Assembly: GCF_003950325.1 (NCBI RefSeq)
Contig: NZ_PXZH01000001.1
Span: 186,001 to 250,000 of the forward strand
Reading direction: 5' to 3'
DNA: 64,000 nucleotides
Origin: Vagococcus humatus
GTDB lineage: Bacteria; Bacillota; Bacilli; Lactobacillales; Vagococcaceae
The position numbers and the translations under genes are program-made. The notes below the pieces were generated by a model. The model had not been told where the DNA came from, did no database searches, and saw only the letters and a list, made by a program, of their open reading frames with translations. How positions within the stretch are numbered: the first letter of the stretch is position 1; each line of letters begins with the position of its first letter. Shown in pieces: positions 42,501 through 50,346 of this stretch.

Positions 42501-43427
42501 TTGAAAGGAAAAGAGAATTATCAGCGAAGGGATTTATTGATAAAATTAGCAGTCATTATCTTAACTGGTGTGCTCAATGCGGTAGCATTAAACATGTTTT
42601 TAATTCCTGCCCATGTATTTTCAGCAGGCATGAATGGTGTCGCTCAGTTAATTTCAGGAGCAGCAGATATGTTTGCTGGGATTAAAATAGATACAGGGTT
42701 ATTAATTTTTATTTGTAACATACCTGTTTTTATTTTAGGTTGGTTGAAATTAGGCAAAGGAGCCACTTTTTATAGTTTATTGACTGTCGCATCTGTCTCG
42801 TTTTTAACTGTGCTGGTACCTAAAGTCGTGGTCACAGAAAATATTATGTTGAATGCTATTGTTGGGGGAGTATTAGTAGGGATTGGAGCAGGTTTGTGTT
42901 TGAAATACGGCTTTACAACAGGTGGTATGGACTTACTTTCTTTAATAATTTCTAAGTCAACAGGGAAAACAGTCGGATCTTTAATCTTTTTTATGAATTT
43001 GATTATTATTTTATTTGCCGGTGTTTTATATGACTGGGAAAGTGCTTTGTTTACCATTGTATCTATTTTCTGTTTGAGCCAAGTGGTAGATGTTATTCAT
43101 ACCAACAGTCAAAAAATTACCGTGTTCATTGTGTCTCCAAATCATAGTCAAGATATTTTAGTTAAAATTAGAGAAACAGTGATGCGTGGTACAACTTTAA
43201 TGCCAATTCGAGGGGGCTATAGTGGTCAAGAAGGCAATATGATTATGATTGTTTTGAACCGTTATGAGCTATATGATGTTGAACGTATTGTGGGAGAAAC
43301 CGATCCTACTGCTTTTATGAATGTTATTCCTACGCAAATGGTTATGGGAAATTACTGGACAGAAGAGCAGCAAAAAGAGATGATGAGTCAACGGAAACAA
43401 CAAGAAATCGAATTATTAGAAAAGTAG
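42501..43427 (+). CDS. YitT family membrane protein (DUF161 + DUF2179)
   Basis: 308 residues: five to six membrane helices (about 12-205) followed by a soluble C-terminal DUF2179 domain ('KITVFIVSPNH... TTLMPIRGGYSGQEGNMIMIVLNRYEL'). 'PAHVFSAGMNGVAQLI' and 'GFTTGGMDLLSLIIS' are typical. TTG start with AAAGGAGG 8 bases upstream; no ATG or GTG in frame fits better. The molecular function of the family is not settled. Confidence 0.85.
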   Translation: MKGKENYQRRDLLIKLAVIILTGVLNAVALNMFLIPAHVFSAGMNGVAQLISGAADMFAGIKIDTGLLIFICNIPVFILGWLKLGKGATFYSLLTVASVSFLTVLVPKVVVTENIMLNAIVGGVLVGIGAGLCLKYGFTTGGMDLLSLIISKSTGKTVGSLIFFMNLIIILFAGVLYDWESALFTIVSIFCLSQVVDVIHTNSQKITVFIVSPNHSQDILVKIRETVMRGTTLMPIRGGYSGQEGNMIMIVLNRYELYDVERIVGETDPTAFMNVIPTQMVMGNYWTEEQQKEMMSQRKQQEIELLEK

Positions 43428-43451
43428 GCTAGTCTTAGCCTATCTTTTTTT
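43425..43451 (+). terminator. Terminator overlapping the YitT stop codon
   Basis: TAGGCTA (43425-43431), loop GTCT, TAGCCTA (43436-43442), then a T run. The TAG stop is the first part of the stem. Confidence 0.85.
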
Positions 43452-43502
43452 ATTCGTTTGTATGTATGATAAACTAAGGTTAAAAAAATAGGAGGTCATC
43501 TA

Positions 43503-44252
43503 ATGATTGTGATAAAAAAAAGAGTGATCGAAACTATCCCAGTTTTAGAGGTAGTGGCTAGTGAATATGAAAATAAGCCGATTCCTTTAGTTATTTTTTA
43601 TCATGGCTGGACCAGTGTCAAAGAACGGGTGTTAAGTCACGGATATGAGTTAGCTAAACAAGGCATACGAGCTATTTTGCCTGATGCTATTTATCACGGA
43701 GAAAGACAGGGGAAAAGCGATTTTACCAAAGTAGATTTTTGGGAAGTAGTAGGTCAAGCCATTAAAGATTATCCGCAAATAATTAATTATTATCAAACGC
43801 AGCAGGTAATTTTAGAGCATAAAATAGGTGTGAGTGGTCTTTCTATGGGTGGTATGATGACGTGTGGGTTAATAGCGACTTATCCTGATATTAGTAGTGG
43901 GGTGTGTTTGATGGGAACCCCCTGTTTTGTTGCCTATTCCAGACAGCTTTTATCAGAAATGCCTTCTCTTGATTCGTTGTCTAAGGAGAGCATTCAAAAA
44001 GAATTAGACCGGTTGAAATTAATGGACTTGAGTTTTCAACCAGAGAAAATAGCAGGAAGACCTGTTCATTTTTGGCATGGAACAGAAGATCCTGTAGTGC
44101 CTTTAACGTTAACTGAAGACTTTTTTAATCAAATTAAAGAAAATGATTATGCTAGCGCAGTGACCTTTACCACCACAAAAGATGGCCACGAAGTTCCCTA
44201 TTCTGAAAGTGTTAACATGGCTAGATTTTTTGCTAAACAATTTATCGATTAG
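43503..44252 (+). CDS. Alpha/beta hydrolase (YitV/dienelactone-hydrolase-like)
   Basis: 249 residues, cytosolic. Oxyanion segment 'IFYHGWTSVKE', nucleophile Ser114 in 'GVSGLSMGGMM', acid in 'WHGTEDPVVP', and histidine in 'TKDGHEVP'. This is a complete catalytic triad of a carboxylesterase-like alpha/beta hydrolase, close to the Bacillus esterase YitV type. AGGAGG lies before the ATG. The natural substrate is unknown. The following SufT-like gene is on the same strand with no terminator between. Confidence 0.85.
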   Translation: MIVIKKRVIETIPVLEVVASEYENKPIPLVIFYHGWTSVKERVLSHGYELAKQGIRAILPDAIYHGERQGKSDFTKVDFWEVVGQAIKDYPQIINYYQTQQVILEHKIGVSGLSMGGMMTCGLIATYPDISSGVCLMGTPCFVAYSRQLLSEMPSLDSLSKESIQKELDRLKLMDLSFQPEKIAGRPVHFWHGTEDPVVPLTLTEDFFNQIKENDYASAVTFTTTKDGHEVPYSESVNMARFFAKQFID

Positions 44253-44330
44253 TTGAAAGCTTTTCTCATTTACAAATGTCCATTTTATTTGTATCATAGA
44301 AGAGAAGTAGTGACTGAAAGGATGAATGAA

Positions 44331-44729
44331 ATGGATAAGGAATCAATGGAACATTTAACTGAAGCGGAAAATGTTTCAGAAGAAATAAAGCAAGAAGAAT
44401 TACCTTGGTCAGAAGAAGAAATGGCAAGCATCCAGGACCGTGTGATGGCAGCTCTAGAAACAGTCATTGACCCAGAATTAGGGATTGATATTGTGAATCT
44501 AGGTTTAATATATGGCATCGAATTTGATAGTAATGGATTTTGTTCAGTTAAAATGACTTTAACAACTATGGGGTGTCCTTTAGCAGATGTTTTAACAGAA
44601 GATATCCAAAATGCGTTAAAAGATGTGCCAGAAGTCACCGGTTCAGAAGTAAAATTAGTTTGGTATCCTGCATGGACAACGGATAGAATGAGCCGTTACG
44701 CACGGATTGCGTTAGGGATAAGTCGTTAA
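44331..44729 (+). CDS. SufT-like MIP18/DUF59 family Fe-S assembly protein
   Basis: 132 residues with an acidic N-terminal tail (about 1-35), then the MIP18 domain: 'MAALETVIDPELGIDIVNLGLIYGIE', 'VKMTLTTMGCPLADVL' with the reactive cysteine, and 'VTGSEVKLVWYPAWTTDRMS'. Such proteins help mature Fe-S proteins under high demand. ATG 44331 has GAAAGG 9 bases upstream; ATG 44322 and GTG 44310 are in-frame alternatives. Its domain is complete either way. Confidence 0.88.
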   Translation: MDKESMEHLTEAENVSEEIKQEELPWSEEEMASIQDRVMAALETVIDPELGIDIVNLGLIYGIEFDSNGFCSVKMTLTTMGCPLADVLTEDIQNALKDVPEVTGSEVKLVWYPAWTTDRMSRYARIALGISR

Positions 44730-44760
44730 GTCATTTAGTTAAGTTGTGTTGTAAGTATAA

Positions 44761-44806
44761 GCTTCTCTCGCTAACTTTTTTAGGTTAGTAAGAGAGGCTT
44801 TTTATT
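44761..44806 (+). terminator. Terminator after the SufT-like gene
   Basis: GCTTCTCTCGCTAAC (44761-44775) pairs with the segment 44784-44798, with one mismatch and wobbles, then a T-rich tail. Confidence 0.75.
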
Positions 44807-44928
44807 TTAAATATGTTTATCCATAAAAATAAAAAAGAGGAAAAAAGAAGAGAATCATATAGTAATAATTCATATATAATAATGATGTAAAAATAAAATT
44901 TATAACAATCAATAGGGGGTATCTGTTT

Positions 44929-45393
44929 ATGAAGAAAAAAAATATTATGGTAGGATTATTGGCATTAGTTCCCTTAGCGTTTCCAGTGAGTGTAAGTGCT
45001 AATGACTTAGCTACAAAAGGTGTTGCTGTTAAAATACAAGAAGGAACTAGTAGCATTGAATTTAATGAAGGAACAACTCAGGAGATTACTTTTGATCTTT
45101 CACAATTACCTATGTCTGAGACAGTTACAGAAGAATTAAACATTGATGCAACGATAAATAATCCAACGTTAAAAGAGTTTACTGGATATGTAACTGCCAC
45201 ATCACAGGGTGCAGGACTAGCTGTGAAGAGTGGTGAGCAAGAGATTGCTATAATTTCTAACACTGCTCAAAAACTTAATACTGCTAAGTTAGAAGGAACA
45301 TTTCAGGCTAAATTGACTTTAGCAGATGTGGTAAGTACTGAGGGATACTCTATTACATTGACTGCTACAGATGTTTCACCATTAGTACCCTAA
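44929..45393 (+). CDS. Secreted 154-aa protein paired with a WxL-interacting protein, no WxL motif
   Basis: A clear signal peptide (basic MKKK start, hydrophobic 7-20, predicted cleavage after Ala24 in VSVSA-ND) leaves about 130 mature residues, rich in Thr, Ser and Glu and with a predicted all-beta pattern. It has no Trp at all, no WxL motif, no LPxTG and no cysteine. AGGGGG lies 9 bases before the ATG. It ends 14 bases before a DUF916/DUF3324 surface protein, the position where a WxL-domain protein normally sits. It may therefore be a divergent WxL-like partner or a soluble ligand. I recognise no family. Confidence 0.75.
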   Translation: MKKKNIMVGLLALVPLAFPVSVSANDLATKGVAVKIQEGTSSIEFNEGTTQEITFDLSQLPMSETVTEELNIDATINNPTLKEFTGYVTATSQGAGLAVKSGEQEIAIISNTAQKLNTAKLEGTFQAKLTLADVVSTEGYSITLTATDVSPLVP

Positions 45394-45407
45394 GATTAGT
45401 AATTTTT

Positions 45408-46469
45408 ATGAAATTAATGGAACAAAATAGTCAAAAATATTTTTTCATAGAGTTATGTGGTTTTTTGCTACTTATTCTACTAGGAATTTTATCAATGGCC
45501 CAAACGGTATATGCAAATGATCAATATTCACCACCATTAAAAGTAGAAATAGAATCAAATGAAGGGGTAACGAATTCGAAAAATATTCAACTCTCACCTG
45601 AATTGAATAAAGAATATCATTTTCTAGCTACAATAGTTAATATGAGTCATGAAGTAATGGATGTAGATGTTTTTTCTAGCATTGGTGTTTCAACAAATAA
45701 TGGTGTGGCTTATGTAAAAAACACAAAGAATTTATTGAACCCAGATTATGATTTAGGTAAGTATGTGAAGATACAATCCGATGATGGCGAGCTAAAAGAT
45801 GGAATTATACGGTTAGCAGCCAATCAAAGTAAAAAAGTTAGAATAACAATTAAAATGACCCGAGAACTTGAGGGAGAAATATTAGGGGGAATAAACTTTT
45901 CTCAAGTTCTTAAGAAAAAAGATAATAACAAGTCGGTTGGGATTATTCAAGTATATCAAAAAGTAATAACAGTTCGTCTTAAGTTGAATAGACTAACCGA
46001 ACAAAAGAGCCAAACCTATGATAATTTTAAATTTGTTAATACTAGTGACAATGTCGTAAGTCTTGGATATTATGTTACAAATAATAATCCCTTAGTAGTG
46101 TATGCTAATGCTGGTTCTTATAAAGTGATAAATCCTAATCAAAAGGTTATTGCGGAAGGTAATTTAGAAAAAGATCACATTATACTAGCACCTTTGATAA
46201 AAACACAATTAAGTGTGCCGCTACTAGATCAATCAGAATTAGTCTCTGGGTATTATCAGTTTATTGTTACAGAAGATGGGGAAGAAACAAGTGTCAAATT
46301 TCTTTTTTCTAGAGATCAAATAGAAAAACTGGCAGAAAAAGTAAGTGTAAATAGCAATGTTGTTGTCAAGTCTAAAAAGGAGGTTTGGATACGGAGAATT
46401 TTAGTTGCTGTTATTATTGTTTTGACTATTTTAGTAACTAAATTATATATTTATAATAAAAAAGCTTAA
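45408..46469 (+). CDS. WxL-interacting surface protein (DUF916 and DUF3324)
   Basis: 353 residues: a signal-like hydrophobic segment (about 14-36, ending TVYA-ND), a DUF916-type peptidoglycan-binding beta domain (about 40-170, 'YHFLATIVNMSHEVMDVDV', 'GIIRLAANQSKKVRITIKM'), then a DUF3324-type domain (about 175-315, 'GIIQVYQKVITVRLKL', 'YQFIVTEDGEETSVKF'). A membrane helix (about 329-347) and a short basic tail end it. This is the usual architecture of WxL-interacting proteins, which anchor WxL complexes on the wall. No ribosome site is visible before ATG 45408 or 45417, so translation may be coupled to the gene upstream. Confidence 0.88.
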   Translation: MKLMEQNSQKYFFIELCGFLLLILLGILSMAQTVYANDQYSPPLKVEIESNEGVTNSKNIQLSPELNKEYHFLATIVNMSHEVMDVDVFSSIGVSTNNGVAYVKNTKNLLNPDYDLGKYVKIQSDDGELKDGIIRLAANQSKKVRITIKMTRELEGEILGGINFSQVLKKKDNNKSVGIIQVYQKVITVRLKLNRLTEQKSQTYDNFKFVNTSDNVVSLGYYVTNNNPLVVYANAGSYKVINPNQKVIAEGNLEKDHIILAPLIKTQLSVPLLDQSELVSGYYQFIVTEDGEETSVKFLFSRDQIEKLAEKVSVNSNVVVKSKKEVWIRRILVAVIIVLTILVTKLYIYNKKA

Positions 46470-46494
46470 AAGAAAAATTTCTTTTAAGCTTTTT
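46459..46494 (+). terminator. Terminator of the WxL-interacting-protein operon
   Basis: A perfect 17-bp inverted repeat (46459-46475 and 46478-46494) rich in A and T, containing the stop codon of the upstream gene. Confidence 0.9.
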
Positions 46495-46638
46495 ATTGTT
46501 ATTAATTTTTCAAGATATTTTATGAATATATTTGATTATTAAATTTAACTAAGTCCAAGTATATTTAATCAATATTTTATAGCATAATTATATAAGATAG
46601 TTGTAGCCTATAAAGTTTAAAGAAAGTGAGCAGACTAC

Positions 46639-48066
46639 ATGGAATTATGGAAGAAATTTTTAACAATGAAAGAAATTAAGAAGATAAAATTAATTGAAGA
46701 AATAATTAACAAGTCAGAAGTTTCTGTAGATTATTTAGCAAAGAAGCTTTCAACTACTAATAAGTTAATAAGAGGGTTATTAACGGAATTAAATATTGAA
46801 CAGAAACAATTCTATGAAGATTCAATAGAATATTATAATATTGAAAATAGAATGGTAAGGTTGCCTAAAAAGATAAGTGAGGACACTTATACAATATTTT
46901 ATTTATATTTAAGAAAAAAATACCTAAACGAAAATCCTACTTTTAAAATTTTAATATGTTTTTTAACAAATAGGGAGTTAACCATGCAACAGATTTCTCA
47001 TCATTTAAATTATAGCTATTCTTATTGTTATAAATTAATAAGTAAAGTCAATAATTTTTTTAAAGAAACAGGTTATGATTGTTTTATCTATAAAAATAAA
47101 TATTATTTACAGATTAGAGGTAATGAGAATCAGATAAGATTATTAAGTTATATGATTATAACATTAGCTAACAAAGGACATGAGAATTATAATAATTATT
47201 CATACGCTAATATATCTGTTAGTAACACGACAAAATTTGAAAATATTTTAAAAATATTCAGTAGTGCAATAAAAAAAGGATATGTTTTGAAAGAAAATAT
47301 AGATGAAGAATTAGCTATTATGGATATTATATACAAGGAAATTCATTTAGGTTTCTATAAAAAGTTTGGATATTTAAACTTGAAAAATAGCCAGGTATAT
47401 GAAACTGAAAAAATGTTTTTTTATTTATTTATTACGTATTATTTACCGGAACATTTTTCTTCTGATTTTGGAAGAAAAGTATATGCTAATCTTAAAGATT
47501 TGAAAAATACTATTGTCTTAAAGTCCACAGAGATTCTTGAATGGGTAGAAAAAAAGTATAATTTACCAAAGGAGTTTCATGAGTTTTATTTGTTTCATTT
47601 TATATATATATATATTACTATGAATAAATTATGTCCAAAGATTACGATGTTAGAGGATAATATGATTAGCTATGCAAATTCGCATGTTGAAAATATAAGT
47701 CGATACATATATGATTCTTATCAAAATGAAATGCCGCAACAAACACTTCAACTATTTAGTTTTAGAGTATCGGAGTTGCTTTATTCGTATATTTATCAAA
47801 CGCTAATTAATCCAGTTAAGATTGTTATTTACTCAACTTGTTGTTCCGATGAGGTTATCCTTTTTAAAAATGCCATCAATAGTCTGTATTCAAGTAAAAG
47901 TATACTTATTGTTGAACAAGTTGAGGACGCTGAAATTGTTATTTCTGACAGTTTAATTAAATTAAAACCAAATCAAACTTTCTTCTATTTTGAAGATTTT
48001 CATTGCACTAAATCTTGGAAAAAGTTATGTGAGTTTATCCAAATGAAAATAATAGAAAAAAATTAA
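46639..48066 (+). CDS. Mga-like virulence-type transcriptional regulator
   Basis: 475 residues. An N-terminal helix-turn-helix (about 14-60, 'KIKLIEEIINKSEVSVDYLAKKLS') is followed by a second, Mga-type HTH (about 105-150, 'LTMQQISHHLNYSYSYCYKLIS'). A helical PRD-like middle comes next, and a C-terminal EIIB-like fold ('PVKIVIYSTCCSDEVILFKNAI'). It is strikingly rich in Lys, Asn, Ile and Tyr, with lower GC than its neighbours, which suggests horizontal origin. It probably controls the surface-protein pair just upstream; that is inferred from adjacency. Confidence 0.82.
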   Translation: MELWKKFLTMKEIKKIKLIEEIINKSEVSVDYLAKKLSTTNKLIRGLLTELNIEQKQFYEDSIEYYNIENRMVRLPKKISEDTYTIFYLYLRKKYLNENPTFKILICFLTNRELTMQQISHHLNYSYSYCYKLISKVNNFFKETGYDCFIYKNKYYLQIRGNENQIRLLSYMIITLANKGHENYNNYSYANISVSNTTKFENILKIFSSAIKKGYVLKENIDEELAIMDIIYKEIHLGFYKKFGYLNLKNSQVYETEKMFFYLFITYYLPEHFSSDFGRKVYANLKDLKNTIVLKSTEILEWVEKKYNLPKEFHEFYLFHFIYIYITMNKLCPKITMLEDNMISYANSHVENISRYIYDSYQNEMPQQTLQLFSFRVSELLYSYIYQTLINPVKIVIYSTCCSDEVILFKNAINSLYSSKSILIVEQVEDAEIVISDSLIKLKPNQTFFYFEDFHCTKSWKKLCEFIQMKIIEKN

Positions 48067-48230
48067 ACTTAAGTTAGCAACAAAAAATATCCATTAGGTA
48101 CAAATTGAAAGATAAAGGAAACTATTGTTATTTTGTGATAGTTTTGATATATATATATTTAACTTTTAAAAAAAATGAGTAAAAATAGATGAAAAATAGG
48201 TAAAAGTGTTATAGAATAACGTTTAGTGAG

Positions 48231-48303
48231 AAAGCCATTTTCAAAAATGGATCTATAGACATAATTAAGGATAAAATAGCCATTTAGCATGGCTGTTTTT
48301 TTT
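48231..48303 (+). promoter_or_regulatory. Candidate transcription attenuator before the efflux gene
   Basis: Four segments can pair in two ways. CCATTT (48235-48240) pairs with AAATGG (48245-48250); AGCCAT (48278-48283) pairs with ATGGCT (48289-48294) to form a terminator with T8 (48296-48303). AAATGG can instead pair with CCATTT (48280-48285), which would destroy the terminator stem. Confidence 0.55.
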
Positions 48304-48318
48304 AATGAGGAGGAAGTT

Positions 48319-49491
48319 ATGAAAAAAAAGAATCGGATGATGTATTTAGCAATTTTTAATTTATTTTTAGTATTTCTAGGCGTAGGCTTAGTGATTCCTG
48401 TCATTCCTCAGTTGAAAGAGGAAATGGGTTTTTCTGGAGCAACTATGGGGATGATGATTTCTATCTTCGCTATTGCTCAGTTAATTACCTCACCTATTTC
48501 AGGGATTTTATCGGATAAGATTGGGCGTAAAAAAATGATAGCCATTGGGATGATTATTTTTTCTCTATCAGAGTTATTATTTGGATTGGCTCAAACTAAA
48601 ACTGGTTTCTATGTTTCTAGGGGACTAGGAGGGGTGGCAGCTGCTTTACTGATGCCATCTGTAACAGCCTTTGTGGCAGACATGACTACCATTGCAGAAC
48701 GGTCAAAAGCTATGGGGATGGTATCTGCTGCTATTAGTGGAGGATTTATTATTGGACCAGGGGTAGGAGGATTTATTGCTTATTTAGGTATTCGCGCCCC
48801 CTTTTTTGTAGCAGCCATTTTAGCTTTTATTGGCTTTGTTTTAACTTTAGCAGTGTTAAAAGAGCCAGACAGACGAATTCAATCAGCAGTGGAAACGACT
48901 GAAAGTGGCTCAATTAAAGACATTTTAAAAAATCCAGTCTTTACTTCTTTGTTTATTATCATTTTGATTTCCTCTTTTGGACTACAAGCTTTTGAGTCTA
49001 TCTATAGTATTATGGCTACGATTAACTTCAACTTTACAACGGGTGAAATTGCGATGGTCATTACAGTTAGTGGTGTTTTAGCTCTGATTTGTCAGTTGTT
49101 TTTCTTTGACGGCATTGTTCAAAAAATTGGAGAAATGGGATTAATTCAGTTAACTTTCTTTGTTAGTGCTATTTTCATTGCGGTGATTGCTTTTACTAAC
49201 AGTCATTTAGTGGTGATTGGTTCTACTTTCGTTATCTTTTTAGCTTTTGATTTATTTAGACCAGCAGTTACGACCTATTTATCTAAACATGCAGGGGATC
49301 AACAAGGAACGATTAACGGATTGAACTCTACTTTTACAGGATTTGGTAATATTATCGGACCGATGGCAGCAGGCTATTTGTTTGATATTAATCATTTTTA
49401 TCCCTATTATGTATCAGCTGTTATTTTGTTTGGTACAGGGATTTTATCGCTATTTTTAAACGGTAAGACAAAATCCGTAGTTGGAGAATGA
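48319..49491 (+). CDS. MFS multidrug efflux pump (NorA/Bmr/EmeA-like)
   Basis: 390 residues, twelve membrane helices. The drug:H+ antiporter motifs are present: 'GILSDKIGRKKMIAIG' (motif A, near residue 65) and 'ISGGFIIGPGVGGFIA' (motif C). 'RGLGGVAAALLMPSVTAFVADMT' lies between. The overall order fits the NorA/Bmr group, which exports quinolones and cationic dyes. The ATG at 48319 has GAGGAGG 6 bases upstream; an in-frame ATG at 48289 lies in the terminator stem and is not used. Expression may be set by the attenuator before it. Confidence 0.86.
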   Translation: MKKKNRMMYLAIFNLFLVFLGVGLVIPVIPQLKEEMGFSGATMGMMISIFAIAQLITSPISGILSDKIGRKKMIAIGMIIFSLSELLFGLAQTKTGFYVSRGLGGVAAALLMPSVTAFVADMTTIAERSKAMGMVSAAISGGFIIGPGVGGFIAYLGIRAPFFVAAILAFIGFVLTLAVLKEPDRRIQSAVETTESGSIKDILKNPVFTSLFIIILISSFGLQAFESIYSIMATINFNFTTGEIAMVITVSGVLALICQLFFFDGIVQKIGEMGLIQLTFFVSAIFIAVIAFTNSHLVVIGSTFVIFLAFDLFRPAVTTYLSKHAGDQQGTINGLNSTFTGFGNIIGPMAAGYLFDINHFYPYYVSAVILFGTGILSLFLNGKTKSVVGE

Positions 49492-49511
49492 TAGCAGTGC
49501 TAGATTATAAA

Positions 49512-49554
49512 AAATAACCTGTGTTACGTGATAATGTAACACAGGTTATTTTTT
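49512..49554. terminator. Bidirectional terminator between the efflux gene and the HTH gene
   Basis: A perfect 16-bp stem (49512-49527 and 49536-49551) with a GTGATAAT loop and A/T tails. Confidence 0.92.
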
Positions 49555-50020
49555 ATGCTTTGTCAGCTTTTTTTAAGAAATAGCTAAGTCCGGTGGTGAA
49601 AATAACTATGCCTCCTGCTAAAAGAAACAGAAAGCCAATCGGAATTAAATAAAAATTTTCATGTAGCATGCCTGTTGCATCTAAATATTCCACTGAGTTA
49701 GCTTTAATCAAGAAACAACCTAGTCCAATTAGCAGTAAAAAGCTACCAATAAGTGTGGTAATCAAGTTTAATTGAGCCCGTCTGGTTTCGCTACCATCTT
49801 TGATTAATTTGTGTGTCATCTGATCCTCTCCTAAAATTAATTCATCAAGAGAAAGGTGATAGGTTTTTGAAATGAGAATAATCATTTCAAGATCAGGCAA
49901 ATTTCGGTTATTTTCCCAATTTGAAACGGCCTGTCTTGTGACATGTAATTCTTTTCCAAATTCTTCTTGAGTCAGCTGCTGATTGGTTCTAATTTTTTTA
50001 ATCGTTGTGCCAAATTCCAT
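49553..50020 (-). CDS. XRE-family HTH regulator with membrane domain
   Basis: 155 residues. An N-terminal Cro/C1-type helix-turn-helix (about 5-60, 'LTQEEFGKELHVTRQAVSNWENNRNLPDLEMIILISK') is followed by two membrane helices (about 84-104 and 123-147) and a short basic tail. Such membrane-bound XRE proteins are common in Firmicutes and may sense envelope state. AAGGAG precedes the ATG on the minus strand. It is divergent from the acylase gene and convergent with the efflux gene, either of which it could regulate. Confidence 0.85.
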   Translation of the reverse strand: MEFGTTIKKIRTNQQLTQEEFGKELHVTRQAVSNWENNRNLPDLEMIILISKTYHLSLDELILGEDQMTHKLIKDGSETRRAQLNLITTLIGSFLLLIGLGCFLIKANSVEYLDATGMLHENFYLIPIGFLFLLAGGIVIFTTGLSYFLKKADKA

Positions 50021-50346
50021 GTGTTTCTCCTTTCTCTGATGTCTTATTTATTATAGAAACAGTGAGCTATTTTTTAAAGAAAGGAGTGCTTGCCTCTACT
50101 GTATCAAGGGACAGCTCTCCTTGCGCATTCAATATTAGCGTATTGCCCTGCTAAAACCTAGTCCAAATAGGTTAGGCAGAAAGAGTATAGAGTCATTTTA
50201 CAGGAAGGAAGGATATAAGCAAGAAAGAAGTGGAGGAAAAAATAAAGAAAGGCTTTGACTGGGAAAATCTTGTCTTTTTTCTTGAATATTTACTTAAAAT
50301 AGGTAAGATAGAGATGAAAAAAGATAATGTATAAGGAGTGAAGCAT
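50021..50346 (+). other. 326-base intergenic region with two stem-loops and the acylase promoter
   Basis: Stem-loop A: AAGGAG-T-GCT (50081-50090) with AGC-T-CTCCTT (50113-50122), extended inward by CCT/AGG. Stem-loop B: AACCTA (50155-50160) with TAGGTT (50168-50173), flanked by CTGC (50148-50151) and GCAG (50176-50179). No ORF with a ribosome site. Neither is followed by a T run. Confidence 0.5.
50282..50309 (+). promoter_or_regulatory. Promoter of the acylase gene
   Basis: TTGAAT (50282-50287), 16 bp, TAAGAT (50304-50309), 38 bases before the ATG. Confidence 0.6.

Noticed and set aside
48159-48404. Minus-strand ORF opposite the efflux gene start
   Set aside because: It is antisense to a clear MFS gene and its attenuator, has a low-complexity sequence and no ribosome site.
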